Source of the DNA: Actinomycetota bacterium
GTDB taxonomy: Bacteria; Actinomycetota; Thermoleophilia; Gaiellales; Gaiellaceae
Direction: 5' to 3'
DNA: 8,841 nt
Assembly: GCA_013821525.1 (NCBI GenBank)
Contig: JACDGR010000121.1
Location: 1-8,841, forward strand
This document shows, piece by piece, positions 1 to 6,543 of the stretch. Every line of letters begins with the position of its first letter. Position 1 is the stretch's first letter. A program made the translations under genes and the position numbers. The notes beneath the pieces were generated by a model. That model ran no database searches and was not told the DNA's origin. It saw only the letters and a program-made list of their open reading frames with translations.

Positions 1-461
1 AGGCCTCCGGCCTCGACGGGTGGCGTGGCGGTGGACTGGCTCGCCTGCGCGCTGCGTTCGCTCCGTTCGATTCGGTCGGCGTGCCCTATGCCCAGCCGGG
101 CCTCGGCGCGCGGATCCCCAGCAGGCTCCAGAGCATCGAGGAGCTGCCGCTCGCGATCGGCTTCCTCGTCGCAACCGGCGGCGACTTCGCCGAGACGGTG
201 CTCGGCGGCGTCAACTACGGCCGCGACTCCGACTCGATCGCGTCGATGGGCGGTGCGCTCGCCGCGGCGCTCGGCGGCCGCGACGCGTTGCGCGCCGACT
301 GGGTCGAGCAGGTCGGGACGGCCAGCAGGTACGACCTCGAGGAGCCGGGCCGCGTGATGACCGACATTGCGGTCGAGATCCTCGGTCGCGACAGCGAGCG
401 CCACGCGCGCCGGCTCGAGGCGATGGGGGCGCTGACCGCGCCCGAGCAGATTCACGCGTGA
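1..461 (+). CDS. ADP-ribosylglycohydrolase family protein, C-terminal part (5' end outside window)
   Basis: The reading frame is open from base 3 to the TGA at 459-461, so this is the last ~152 residues of a gene starting upstream. Family members are all-alpha, Mg-dependent hydrolases that cleave N- or O-glycosidic bonds of ADP-ribose or related conjugates. The support is the C-terminal metal-binding signature at about 201-245 (GGVNYGRDSDSIASMGGALA), the counterpart of the family's G-x-D-T-D-T followed by a small-residue-rich helix. The two acidic residues (codons 225-227 and 231-233) are present, with Ser where Thr is usual between them. The N-terminal DDT half of the metal site is outside the window. 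The stop overlaps the next gene's GTG by 4 bases, and that gene is a paralog, so the pair probably arose by duplication and works on related substrates. The family assignment is good; the substrate is unknown. Confidence 0.85.
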   Translation, partial: ASGLDGWRGGGLARLRAAFAPFDSVGVPYAQPGLGARIPSRLQSIEELPLAIGFLVATGGDFAETVLGGVNYGRDSDSIASMGGALAAALGGRDALRADWVEQVGTASRYDLEEPGRVMTDIAVEILGRDSERHARRLEAMGALTAPEQIHA

Positions 462-1807
462 GGGTGACGTGGATTCAGCCCGAGGACCTGATCGGGCACG
501 AGCTACGGCAGGCGCGCGAAGCAGGGAGGGACGTCGACGGGGTCGAGGCGCGCTGGCTCGGGGCAGGCGGCTCGCCTGCTCCCGCGCGTGGCGCGTCACC
601 CGAGCCGGTCTCGGACGACCTGCGCGCGCTCGCCTCGGCGCTGCTCGACGAGCTCGCTCTGCTCCCCTCGCCGCTCCAGGCGGCCGAGCCCGAGCAGCTC
701 GAGGAGATCCTGGCGGCCGCGCCCGGAGTGCGGGCGCTCGAGCCCGTCGACGACCTGGTCGACCGGATCCGCGGCGCATGGCTCGGCCGTGCGGTCGGGT
801 GCCTGCTCGGCAAGCCCGTCGAGAGCCTCAGCCGCGAAGGAATCCGCGCGATCGCAGAAGGAACGGGGAACTGGCCCGTCGCGGGCTACTTCACTGCGCG
901 TGGCCTCGACCCCGGGATCAGCGAGCGCTTTCCGTGGAACAAGGCGTCGAAGCCGACGAGTCTCGTGGAGAACATCAACGGCATGCCGGAGGACGACGAT
1001 CTCAACTTCACGATGCTCGGGGTCGCGCTGCTGGAACGCGCCGGTACGTCTTTCGCGAGCCTCGACGTCGCGAAGATCTGGCTCGACCTCCTGCCGCCCG
1101 GCAGGATCTTCACCGCGGAACGCGTCGCGCTGCGCAACCTGCTGCTCGGCCTGCTGCCGCCCGAGACGGCGACGCAGCACAATCCTTTCCGCGAGTGGGT
1201 GGGCGCGCGGTTGCGTGTCGACGCCTACGGCTGGGCCTCGCCGGGCGATCCGGAGCGCGCCGCGCGGCTTGCTTTCGAGGATGCGCGGGTCAGCCACACG
1301 GCGAACGGGACGTACGCCGCGATGTTCATGGCGGCCGTGCACGCCGCGACGATGGGCGATGTGACAGCAGCCGCAGCTGCCGAGGCCGGTCTTGGCGTCG
1401 TGCCGGCGGACAGCCGTCTCGCACAAGCGATCAGGCTTGCCCGCGACCAGGCCGCACGCGCCGCGGATTGGGAGTCCGTCGTCGATGAGCTCCACGCGCA
1501 GCTCGGCTCGCTCCACTGGGTGCACGCGATCAACAACACGGCCCTCGTCGCTGCTGCGATGTACTGCTTCGACTCGTTCGACGAAGCGATCTGCGGTGTC
1601 GTGTCCGGGGGTTGGGACACGGACACGAACGGCGCTGCGATCGGCTCGGTGTTCGGGGCGCTTGCAGGTACCTCGGGCATCGACAGCCGCTGGAGCGCGC
1701 CGTTGCACGATACGGTTGCGAGCTCGCTTCCCGGATTCGACGGCAGCTCGATCGGCGAGCTCGCGGGCCGGTCGCTCGCTGTCGCCGGCCTCGCCGCGCG
1801 CGCGTGA
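458..1807 (+). CDS. ADP-ribosylglycohydrolase family protein, complete, with N-terminal extension
   Basis: 449 residues. The GTG at 458 was chosen because it overlaps the upstream TGA as GTGA and begins the segment MRVTWIQPEDL; GTG 464 is an alternative. Residues 1-100 form an extension (W-I-Q-P-E-D-L start, then a helix-rich Ala/Leu/Glu segment) before the catalytic fold. The fold opens at about 105-115 with RGAWLGRAVG, matching the family's G-x-x-x-G-x-x-x-G-D opening, although the usual Asp is Cys115 here. An acidic cluster E178-D179-D180-D181 sits where the family has DDT, and the C-terminal metal motif is D387-T-D389-T390-N391 in GGWDTDTNG. Both halves of a dinuclear metal site are therefore represented, and a hydrolase is expected. 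The family includes ADP-ribosyl hydrolases and other glycoside-like hydrolases, so ADP-ribose need not be the substrate. In this catabolic-looking operon a small-molecule conjugate seems likelier than protein de-ADP-ribosylation; that is inference. Confidence 0.9.
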   Translation: MRVTWIQPEDLIGHELRQAREAGRDVDGVEARWLGAGGSPAPARGASPEPVSDDLRALASALLDELALLPSPLQAAEPEQLEEILAAAPGVRALEPVDDLVDRIRGAWLGRAVGCLLGKPVESLSREGIRAIAEGTGNWPVAGYFTARGLDPGISERFPWNKASKPTSLVENINGMPEDDDLNFTMLGVALLERAGTSFASLDVAKIWLDLLPPGRIFTAERVALRNLLLGLLPPETATQHNPFREWVGARLRVDAYGWASPGDPERAARLAFEDARVSHTANGTYAAMFMAAVHAATMGDVTAAAAAEAGLGVVPADSRLAQAIRLARDQAARAADWESVVDELHAQLGSLHWVHAINNTALVAAAMYCFDSFDEAICGVVSGGWDTDTNGAAIGSVFGALAGTSGIDSRWSAPLHDTVASSLPGFDGSSIGELAGRSLAVAGLAARA

Positions 1808-3597
1808 GCATCCCGCACGAAGCTCCTCGCGATCCATGGTCGCCGCGGCCCGTCGATCGCGCGACGGTGGTCGCCGAGGGGGCAGAGCTCGACGGCGCGA
1901 AGATCCTCGGTGCGCCCGCGGATCCCGCCGACTGGCCGCGCTGGCGCGAGCAGCTCGCAGCGTGGCGCACCGACGCCCGCGCGCGCATCGGCCACACCGG
2001 CGCGCTCTACGAGCGGGCGGAGTTCGCCTGGACGCAGCGGTGCTTCTCGGTCGCGCTCGTCTGGCTCTGGGATGAGCAGCTCTACGATTTCGAGCAGCGG
2101 CGCTTCACCCCCGAACGGCTGCTCGCGGAGGCGGCCGAGTTCGGCGGGTTCGACGGCGTCGTGCTCTGGCACGCCTACCCGGTGATCGGGATCGACGACC
2201 GAAACCAGTTCGACTGGTATCGCGACGTGCCCGGGATCCGCGAGCTCGTCGCCGAGCTGCGGGAACATGACGTGCGCGTCTTCGTCGACTACAACCCCTG
2301 GGATGTCGGGACGCGGCGCGAGCCGGTCGACGACGCGCGGGCGGTTGCCGACGTGGTTGCGTGGCTCGCCGCCGACGGCGTCTTCCTCGACACGATGAAG
2401 GAGGCGCCGCAGGAGTTGCGTGCCGCGCTCGATGAGGTGCGCCCCGGGGTGGCGTTCGAAGGCGAGTCGACGCTGCCGCTCGCACGCGTCGAGGATCATC
2501 ACCTCTCGTGGGCGCAGTGGTTCGACGACAGCGACGTGCCCGGCGTGATCCGGTCGCGGTGGTTCGAGCAGCGGCACATGCTCCACCACACCCGCCGCTG
2601 GAACCGCGATCACAGCGACGAGCTGCACTCGAGCTTCCTGAACGGCGTCGGGATGCTCATCTGGGACGTCGTCTTCGGCGTGTGGGTCGGCTGGAACGCG
2701 CGCGACCGCGGACTGCTGCGCACGCTCGTCGAGGTGCAGCGCCGCAACGCGCGCTTGCTGACCCACGGCGAGTGGACGCCGCTCGCAGCTCGCAGCGAGC
2801 ACCTCGACGTCGTCGGCTCGCGGTGGCGCGACGGCGACCGCGAGCTCTGGGCGCTCGTCAATCGGCGCGCCGAGCCGTTCGCAGGGCCGGTCGACCTCGA
2901 CGGACGGCAGCTCGAGCTCGGGTTGCCAGGGCGCGCTGTGCTGGCGATCGAGCCGAACGGCGACGTCACGGTCTCGCCGCGCGGCCTGTCGCCGGAGTTT
3001 CCCGAGCGCGAGACGGTGCGCATCGAGCCGCCCATCGTGCGCGTCGCGGAGGTGCCCCCCGGAATGGTCGAGGGCCCGCCTCCCGCTGCGTCGATCGCCG
3101 TCTTCCGCCGCCGAGAGACCGGCACGTACGGTGAGGCGCCGTATGTCGAGGAGTGGAAACCGTTGCCGCCTCGCCTCCACGACCTCGTCGACGTCGAGCG
3201 TCCGGCGCCGCGCGGCCGGTACGCGATCGGCGTACGTGAGGTCGTCGGCCCCGAGGGCTCTCCATTGACCGGGCTGACGCTCGACGAGGCGCGGGAGCAC
3301 GCGCGCTCCGCCGGCGGGCGGCTCCCCACCGAGGACGAGTGGCAAGCCGCAGCTGTCGCCGGGCTGCTCGGCCGCGCCGAGCCCCTCGTCTGGAACTGGA
3401 CGGAGAGCGAGCATCGCGACGGACGGACGCGCTTCGCGATCCTGAAGGGCGGGTCGCACGTCGAGGTGACGGGGTCCGACTGGTACGCCGACGGCGGCGC
3501 GTTGCCTCCCGAGCACTCGCTGAAGCTGTTGCTCGCCGGCGGTGGGCTGCAACGCTCGCCGGCGATCGGCTTCCGGCTCGCAGTGGATCTGCCGTGA
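1804..3597 (+). CDS. Glycosidase-like TIM-barrel protein fused to a C-terminal FGE/SUMF1-like (C-type-lectin fold) domain
   Basis: 597 residues; GTG start at 1804 overlapping the upstream stop. Residues ~70-320 look like a glycoside-hydrolase-type barrel: strand F160-V-D-Y-N-P, then G-V-F-L-D196-T-M-K, then F-E219-G-E221-S, a spacing typical of barrel strands ending in catalytic or binding acids, followed by an aromatic His/Arg-rich segment and a V-W-V-G-W-N motif near 293-298. D196, E219 and E221 are candidate catalytic residues. Residues ~325-390 look like a beta-sandwich of the kind that follows GH barrels. The C-terminal ~100 residues carry FGE/SUMF1 landmarks: LPTEDEW (507-513), VWNWT (529-533), LKGGSH (547-552) and a final IGFRL (588-592). 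There is no Cys in this domain, so the copper-binding Cys pair of true formylglycine-generating enzyme is missing. A binding or structural role is likelier than sulfatase activation. No signal peptide is seen, so it is probably cytoplasmic. The exact GH family is not assignable by eye. Confidence 0.75.
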   Translation: MSIPHEAPRDPWSPRPVDRATVVAEGAELDGAKILGAPADPADWPRWREQLAAWRTDARARIGHTGALYERAEFAWTQRCFSVALVWLWDEQLYDFEQRRFTPERLLAEAAEFGGFDGVVLWHAYPVIGIDDRNQFDWYRDVPGIRELVAELREHDVRVFVDYNPWDVGTRREPVDDARAVADVVAWLAADGVFLDTMKEAPQELRAALDEVRPGVAFEGESTLPLARVEDHHLSWAQWFDDSDVPGVIRSRWFEQRHMLHHTRRWNRDHSDELHSSFLNGVGMLIWDVVFGVWVGWNARDRGLLRTLVEVQRRNARLLTHGEWTPLAARSEHLDVVGSRWRDGDRELWALVNRRAEPFAGPVDLDGRQLELGLPGRAVLAIEPNGDVTVSPRGLSPEFPERETVRIEPPIVRVAEVPPGMVEGPPPAASIAVFRRRETGTYGEAPYVEEWKPLPPRLHDLVDVERPAPRGRYAIGVREVVGPEGSPLTGLTLDEAREHARSAGGRLPTEDEWQAAAVAGLLGRAEPLVWNWTESEHRDGRTRFAILKGGSHVEVTGSDWYADGGALPPEHSLKLLLAGGGLQRSPAIGFRLAVDLP

Positions 3598-4784
3598 GCG
3601 ACGGCCCGCTCGCCGGAGTTCGCGTCGTCGAGGCGGCAACGCTCTTCGCGGCGCCGCTCGCGTCGATGTTGCTCGGCGACTTCGGCGCCGAGGTCGTGAA
3701 GATCGAGCATCCGACACAGCCCGATCCCGCGCGCGGGCACGGGGCGAGCAAGGACGGGATCGGGCTCTGGTCGAAGACGCTCTCGCGGAACAAGCGGCTG
3801 ATCACGCTCAGCCTGTCGACGCCGGGAGGCAGCGACGCGTTCCTGCGGCTCGTCGAGCGCTCGGACGTCGTGATCGAGAACTTCCGGCCGGGCACGCTCG
3901 AACGCTGGGGCGTCGGCCCCGACGACCTGTTCGCCGTCAACCCCAAGGTGGTGATCGCGCGCATCACCGGCTTCGGTCAGACCGGGCCGTACGCGTCGCG
4001 GCCCGGGTTCGGAACGCTCGCCGAGGCAATGAGCGGCTTCGCTGCCCTGAACGGCGAGCCCGATGGGCCGCCGCTCCTGCCGCCGCTTGCACTCGCCGAC
4101 GGCGTCACGGCGTTCGCGGCGGCGTTCGCGATCCTCGCCGCGCTGCGTGCGCGGGAGACGACGGGGCGTGGGCAGGTCGTCGACCTGTCGCTGATCGAGC
4201 CGCTGATGCTGCTCCTCGGGCCGCAGCTCGCGCAGGTCGACCTGCTCGGCGAGCTCGAGCAACGCACGGGGAATCGCTCGAGTCACAATGCGCCGCGCAA
4301 CGTCTACCGCACGGCAGACGATCGCTGGGTGGCAGTGTCGGCGAGCGCGACGAGTGTCGCCGAGCGCGTGCTGCGACTCGTCGGCCGTCCGGAGCTCGTC
4401 GAGCAGCCATGGTTCGCGACGGGGGCGGGACGTGTCGCGCATGTCGAGGAGATCGACGCCGCTGTCGCGATCTGGATCGCGGAGCGCTCGCGCGCCGAGG
4501 TGATCGCAGCCTTCGAGGCCGCCCAGGCGGCGATCGCGCCGGTCTACGACGCACGCGACGTGCTCGCGGATCCGCAGCTTCAGGCAATCGGTGCGATCGC
4601 GGACGTCCCCGACGGCGACCTCGGCCGCGTGCTCATGTCGAACGTCGTCGCGCGGTTGTCCGAGACGCCCGGCGCGATCCGCTGGGCCGGGCGTGCGCAC
4701 GGCGCCGACACCGCCGAGGTGCTTGCGGAGATCGGGATCGGCCCGGCGGAGCTGGCGCGCCTGCGCGAGTATGGGGCGGCATGA
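3594..4784 (+). CDS. Family III acyl-CoA transferase (CaiB/BaiF)
   Basis: 396 residues, the usual length for the family; GTG start at 3594 in a GTGA overlap. It opens with the family pattern PLAGVRVVE, then G-D-F-G-A-E-V-V-K-I-E, then S-R-N-K-R, then E-N-F-R-P-G-T-L-E-R-W-G. The catalytic aspartate, which forms the acyl-anhydride and CoA-thioester intermediates, is Asp169 in A-L-A-D-G, the same number as in formyl-CoA transferase. It is followed by the expected A-L-R-A-R-E-T-T-G-R-G-Q and V-D-L-S-L-I-E segments. It should move CoA from a donor acyl-CoA to a carboxylic acid in the cytoplasm. Its stop overlaps the start of a CitE-type lyase, and that pairing is known for routes that activate malate or citramalate and then split the CoA ester (3-hydroxypropionate bi-cycle, itaconate/citramalate degradation). 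Donor and acceptor cannot be read from the sequence. Confidence 0.93.
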   Translation: MSDGPLAGVRVVEAATLFAAPLASMLLGDFGAEVVKIEHPTQPDPARGHGASKDGIGLWSKTLSRNKRLITLSLSTPGGSDAFLRLVERSDVVIENFRPGTLERWGVGPDDLFAVNPKVVIARITGFGQTGPYASRPGFGTLAEAMSGFAALNGEPDGPPLLPPLALADGVTAFAAAFAILAALRARETTGRGQVVDLSLIEPLMLLLGPQLAQVDLLGELEQRTGNRSSHNAPRNVYRTADDRWVAVSASATSVAERVLRLVGRPELVEQPWFATGAGRVAHVEEIDAAVAIWIAERSRAEVIAAFEAAQAAIAPVYDARDVLADPQLQAIGAIADVPDGDLGRVLMSNVVARLSETPGAIRWAGRAHGADTAEVLAEIGIGPAELARLREYGAA

Positions 4785-5605
4785 CGGAGCTGCCGCCTCT
4801 CACGTGGCTCTACGTCCCGGCCGACCGGCCCGATCGCGTCGTCAAGGCGCTTGCGTCCGGAGCCCACGCGGTGATCGTCGACCTCGAGGACGCCGTCGCG
4901 CCCGGTGCGAAGGCCGGCGCGCGCGACGAGCTGCGCCACGTGCTGGCCGAGCCGGCCGAGCAGCCGGTCTACATCCGCGTCAACCCCTACGACTCGCCGT
5001 GGGGCAAGCCGGATCTCGAAGCCGCCGCGCAGCTGCCGGTGCGCGGCGTGATCCTCCCGAAGACGCGGTCGGCGACCGAGGCGGAAGCCGCCGCGCGCAT
5101 GCTCGAGGATCGCCTACGCGTGATCTGCCTGATCGAGACGGCGCTCGGCGTCGAGCGTGCCTACGAGATCGCCTCTGATAATCGCGTGCACGGCATCGCG
5201 CTCGGAGAGGCCGACCTGAGCGGTCAGACCGGCGCGCGCGAGACGGGGCTCGACTGGGCTCGGTCACGGATCGTCAACGCGGCCGTGGCGGCCGGGCTGC
5301 CGCGTCCACCGCAGTCGGTGTATACGAACCTCGCCGATCCCGAGGGTCTTGCGCGTTCGTGCGCGCACGGCCGCGAGCTGGGGTTCCTCGGTCGGACGGC
5401 GATCCATCCACGGCAATTGCCGGTGATCGAGCAGGCGTATCTCCCGACCGAACGCGAGGCGGCCCACGCGCGCGAGGTCGTCGCAGCGTTTGCCTCACAC
5501 GAGCGCGGAGCCTTCGCCCTCGACGGCGCGTTCGTCGATGCGGCGATCGTCGTCGCCGCGGAGCAGACCGTGGCGCTAGCCGAGCGCTACGGCACGACGG
5601 CTTGA
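4781..5605 (+). CDS. CitE/HpcH-type acyl-CoA lyase (malyl-CoA / citramalyl-CoA lyase-like)
   Basis: 274 residues; ATG at 4781 in an ATGA overlap with the CoA-transferase stop, preceded by GGGG at 4773-4776. The protein is a TIM barrel of the HpcH/HpaI-CitE superfamily: V-I-V-D34-L-E36-D37 on an early strand, R66-V-N68 (CoA/carboxylate region), G-V-I-L-P-K, then I-E119-T-A-L-G and G-E-A-D145-L-S. E119 and D145 are the conserved Mg2+ ligands. The late segment L-G-R-T-A-I-H209-P is also characteristic. Family enzymes split a 3-hydroxyacyl-CoA into acetyl-CoA (or another acyl-CoA) plus a 2-oxo acid such as glyoxylate or pyruvate; some are thioesterases. The length and the free-standing CoA-ester type argue against the citrate lyase beta subunit, and no citD or citF is adjacent. 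Coupling to the CaiB gene supports successive steps: CoA activation, then retro-Claisen cleavage. Confidence 0.9.
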   Translation: MTELPPLTWLYVPADRPDRVVKALASGAHAVIVDLEDAVAPGAKAGARDELRHVLAEPAEQPVYIRVNPYDSPWGKPDLEAAAQLPVRGVILPKTRSATEAEAAARMLEDRLRVICLIETALGVERAYEIASDNRVHGIALGEADLSGQTGARETGLDWARSRIVNAAVAAGLPRPPQSVYTNLADPEGLARSCAHGRELGFLGRTAIHPRQLPVIEQAYLPTEREAAHAREVVAAFASHERGAFALDGAFVDAAIVVAAEQTVALAERYGTTA

Positions 5606-6216
5606 GGTCGCTGCTACTCGTGCACGGCTCGGCGAGCTTGCCGTCGGTGTTCGACGGCTGGTCCGAGAGCTTCCCCGGCGTCACCGTCGTGTGCGTCGAC
5701 CTGCAGGCGGGCCTCGACGTCGCTTCCGCGCGGATGGAGGACTACGCCCAGGCGATCGTGCGCGCAGCAGAGCCGCTTGCGCGGCCGCTCGCCGTATGCG
5801 CCTGGAGCCTTGGCGGCCTGGCGGCGATGCTTGCAGCAGGGCGCGTTCAGCCCGATGCGCTCGTGCTACTGGAGGCGAGTCCGCCACTCGAGGTGCAGGG
5901 CATGCGTGACGGAGGGCCGCACATCGGAACCTTCGAGGCGTCACCGGGTGCGCCACCAGCGATCGCGCGCCGGCCTGAGTCTTTGTGGGCCAGCGGCGAG
6001 CGAGATCGCGGCATCTCGGTTCCGTCACTCCCCGAGAAGACCCGCACGCTCGTCGCCTACGGCGACTCGTTCCGGCACGACCGTGGGCCGGTGCTCGCGA
6101 AGCTCTACGGCGCCGAGCAGCTCGATGCCGGCAGCGCGACACACTACGACATGGTGCTCGACCGCGAGCTGCGCGAGCGTGTTGCGGAATGGCTGCGCGC
6201 GACGTTGCCGTTGTGA
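5602..6216 (+). CDS. Small alpha/beta hydrolase
   Basis: 204 residues. The TTG at 5602 is the best start: it overlaps the upstream TGA as TTGA, there is no better upstream in-frame start, and the next one, GTG 5620, would remove the first strand. Visible features are strand 1 with the oxyanion-loop motif L-L-V-H8-G9, the nucleophile elbow A67-W-S69-L-G-G, the acid in Y-G-D155-S, and the histidine in T-H181-Y-D. Together they give a full Ser-Asp-His triad. The protein is shorter than typical alpha/beta hydrolases (250-300 residues), with a small cap region at about 100-140. No signal peptide is present. In this setting it could be a thioesterase, lactonase or esterase acting on a pathway intermediate, but the sequence does not choose between them. 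A 12-base gap follows before the next start, the only non-overlapping junction in the gene run. Confidence 0.82.
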   Translation: MRSLLLVHGSASLPSVFDGWSESFPGVTVVCVDLQAGLDVASARMEDYAQAIVRAAEPLARPLAVCAWSLGGLAAMLAAGRVQPDALVLLEASPPLEVQGMRDGGPHIGTFEASPGAPPAIARRPESLWASGERDRGISVPSLPEKTRTLVAYGDSFRHDRGPVLAKLYGAEQLDAGSATHYDMVLDRELRERVAEWLRATLPL

Positions 6217-6228
6217 TGGACTCGCGGG

Positions 6229-6279
6229 ATGAGTGACACGGTCGTCTACGACCTGCGGGTCACGGTCGAGCGCATCTAG
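6229..6279 (+). other. Severed N-terminal segment of the TIGR04076-like gene, ending in an amber codon
   Basis: ATG 6229 opens 16 codons reading MSDTVVYDLRVTVERI and ending at TAG 6277-6279. It is in frame with the protein from 6289, with only 9 bases (three codons, GRS) between stop and GTG. The segment reads as a plausible first beta strand (Y-D-L-R-V-T-V). A single T-to-G change in the first codon position (TAG to GAG, Glu) would give one open frame through to 6543. No strong Shine-Dalgarno sequence precedes the ATG; the start lies 12 bases after the alpha/beta hydrolase stop. Confidence 0.7.
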
Positions 6280-6288
6280 GGCCGTTCA

Positions 6289-6543
6289 GTGTGTGGCCTC
6301 GCGGTCGGCGACTTCTTCGAGGTGAGCGAGTCGAGCCGCGTCACGATCCCGCCCGGGAAGCACTTCTGCCTCTACGCGCTGAGCGCGGTGTTGCCGCTAC
6401 TGCCCGCGAAACAGCGGCAGCTGCCCGTGGGCGACTGGCTCGAGCAGGACAGCCTCGTCGCCTGCCCCGATCCCGACGAGCGCCTGATCATGCGCATCGA
6501 GCGCATCGGGCAGCGCGTGATCCCGACGTCGCAGCTGACGTGA
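6289..6543 (+). CDS. TIGR04076-like small protein (short form starting after an in-frame amber codon)
   Basis: From GTG 6289 the product is 84 residues. The pattern C-G-L-A-V-G-D-F-F-E-V, then F-C-L-Y-A-L, then L-P-L-L-P-A-K-Q-R, then A-C-P-D-P and a closing M-R-I-E-R matches my recall of TIGR04076, an uncharacterised family of about 80-100 residues with spaced cysteines. The frame is open upstream to a TAG at 6277-6279 and, past it, to ATG 6229, whose 16 codons read like the family's missing first strand. The intact gene would be 6229-6543 (104 residues plus stop if TAG were sense). GTG 6289 lies 9 bases after the TAG and has AGGG at 6278-6281 at a workable spacing, so restart is possible. 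The three cysteines (codons 22, 47 and 79 counted from ATG 6229) survive in the short form. The 3' end overlaps the next gene as GTGA. It may be functional, a fresh pseudogene or a sequencing error; function unknown. Confidence 0.65.
   Translation: MCGLAVGDFFEVSESSRVTIPPGKHFCLYALSAVLPLLPAKQRQLPVGDWLEQDSLVACPDPDERLIMRIERIGQRVIPTSQLT

Noticed and set aside
20..457. Upstream extension of the second ADP-ribosylglycohydrolase frame
   Set aside because: It is Arg-rich out-of-frame sequence over the first paralog's coding region; GTG 458 gives a natural N-terminus and matches the overlap pattern of the operon.
3304..3597. Functional formylglycine-generating enzyme (sulfatase activator)
   Set aside because: The active-site cysteine pair is missing, the domain is short, and no sulfatase gene is in the window.
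1225..4700. Very long open frames on the minus strand (e.g. 1225-3717 and 2610-4700)
   Set aside because: They are antisense to well-supported genes, have Arg/Ala/Pro-rich low-complexity translations without recognisable motifs, and are expected at this G+C content.
4781..5605. Citrate lyase beta subunit (citE proper)
   Set aside because: No acyl-carrier citD or alpha-subunit citF gene is adjacent; the partner is a CaiB-type CoA-transferase, which fits a stand-alone CoA-ester lyase.
6277..6279. Pyrrolysine or other programmed amber recoding
   Set aside because: Apart from the in-frame TAG there is no downstream recoding structure I can see and no pylT/pylS in the window; mutation, sequencing error or restart is simpler. 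Kept only as a possibility in the finding.
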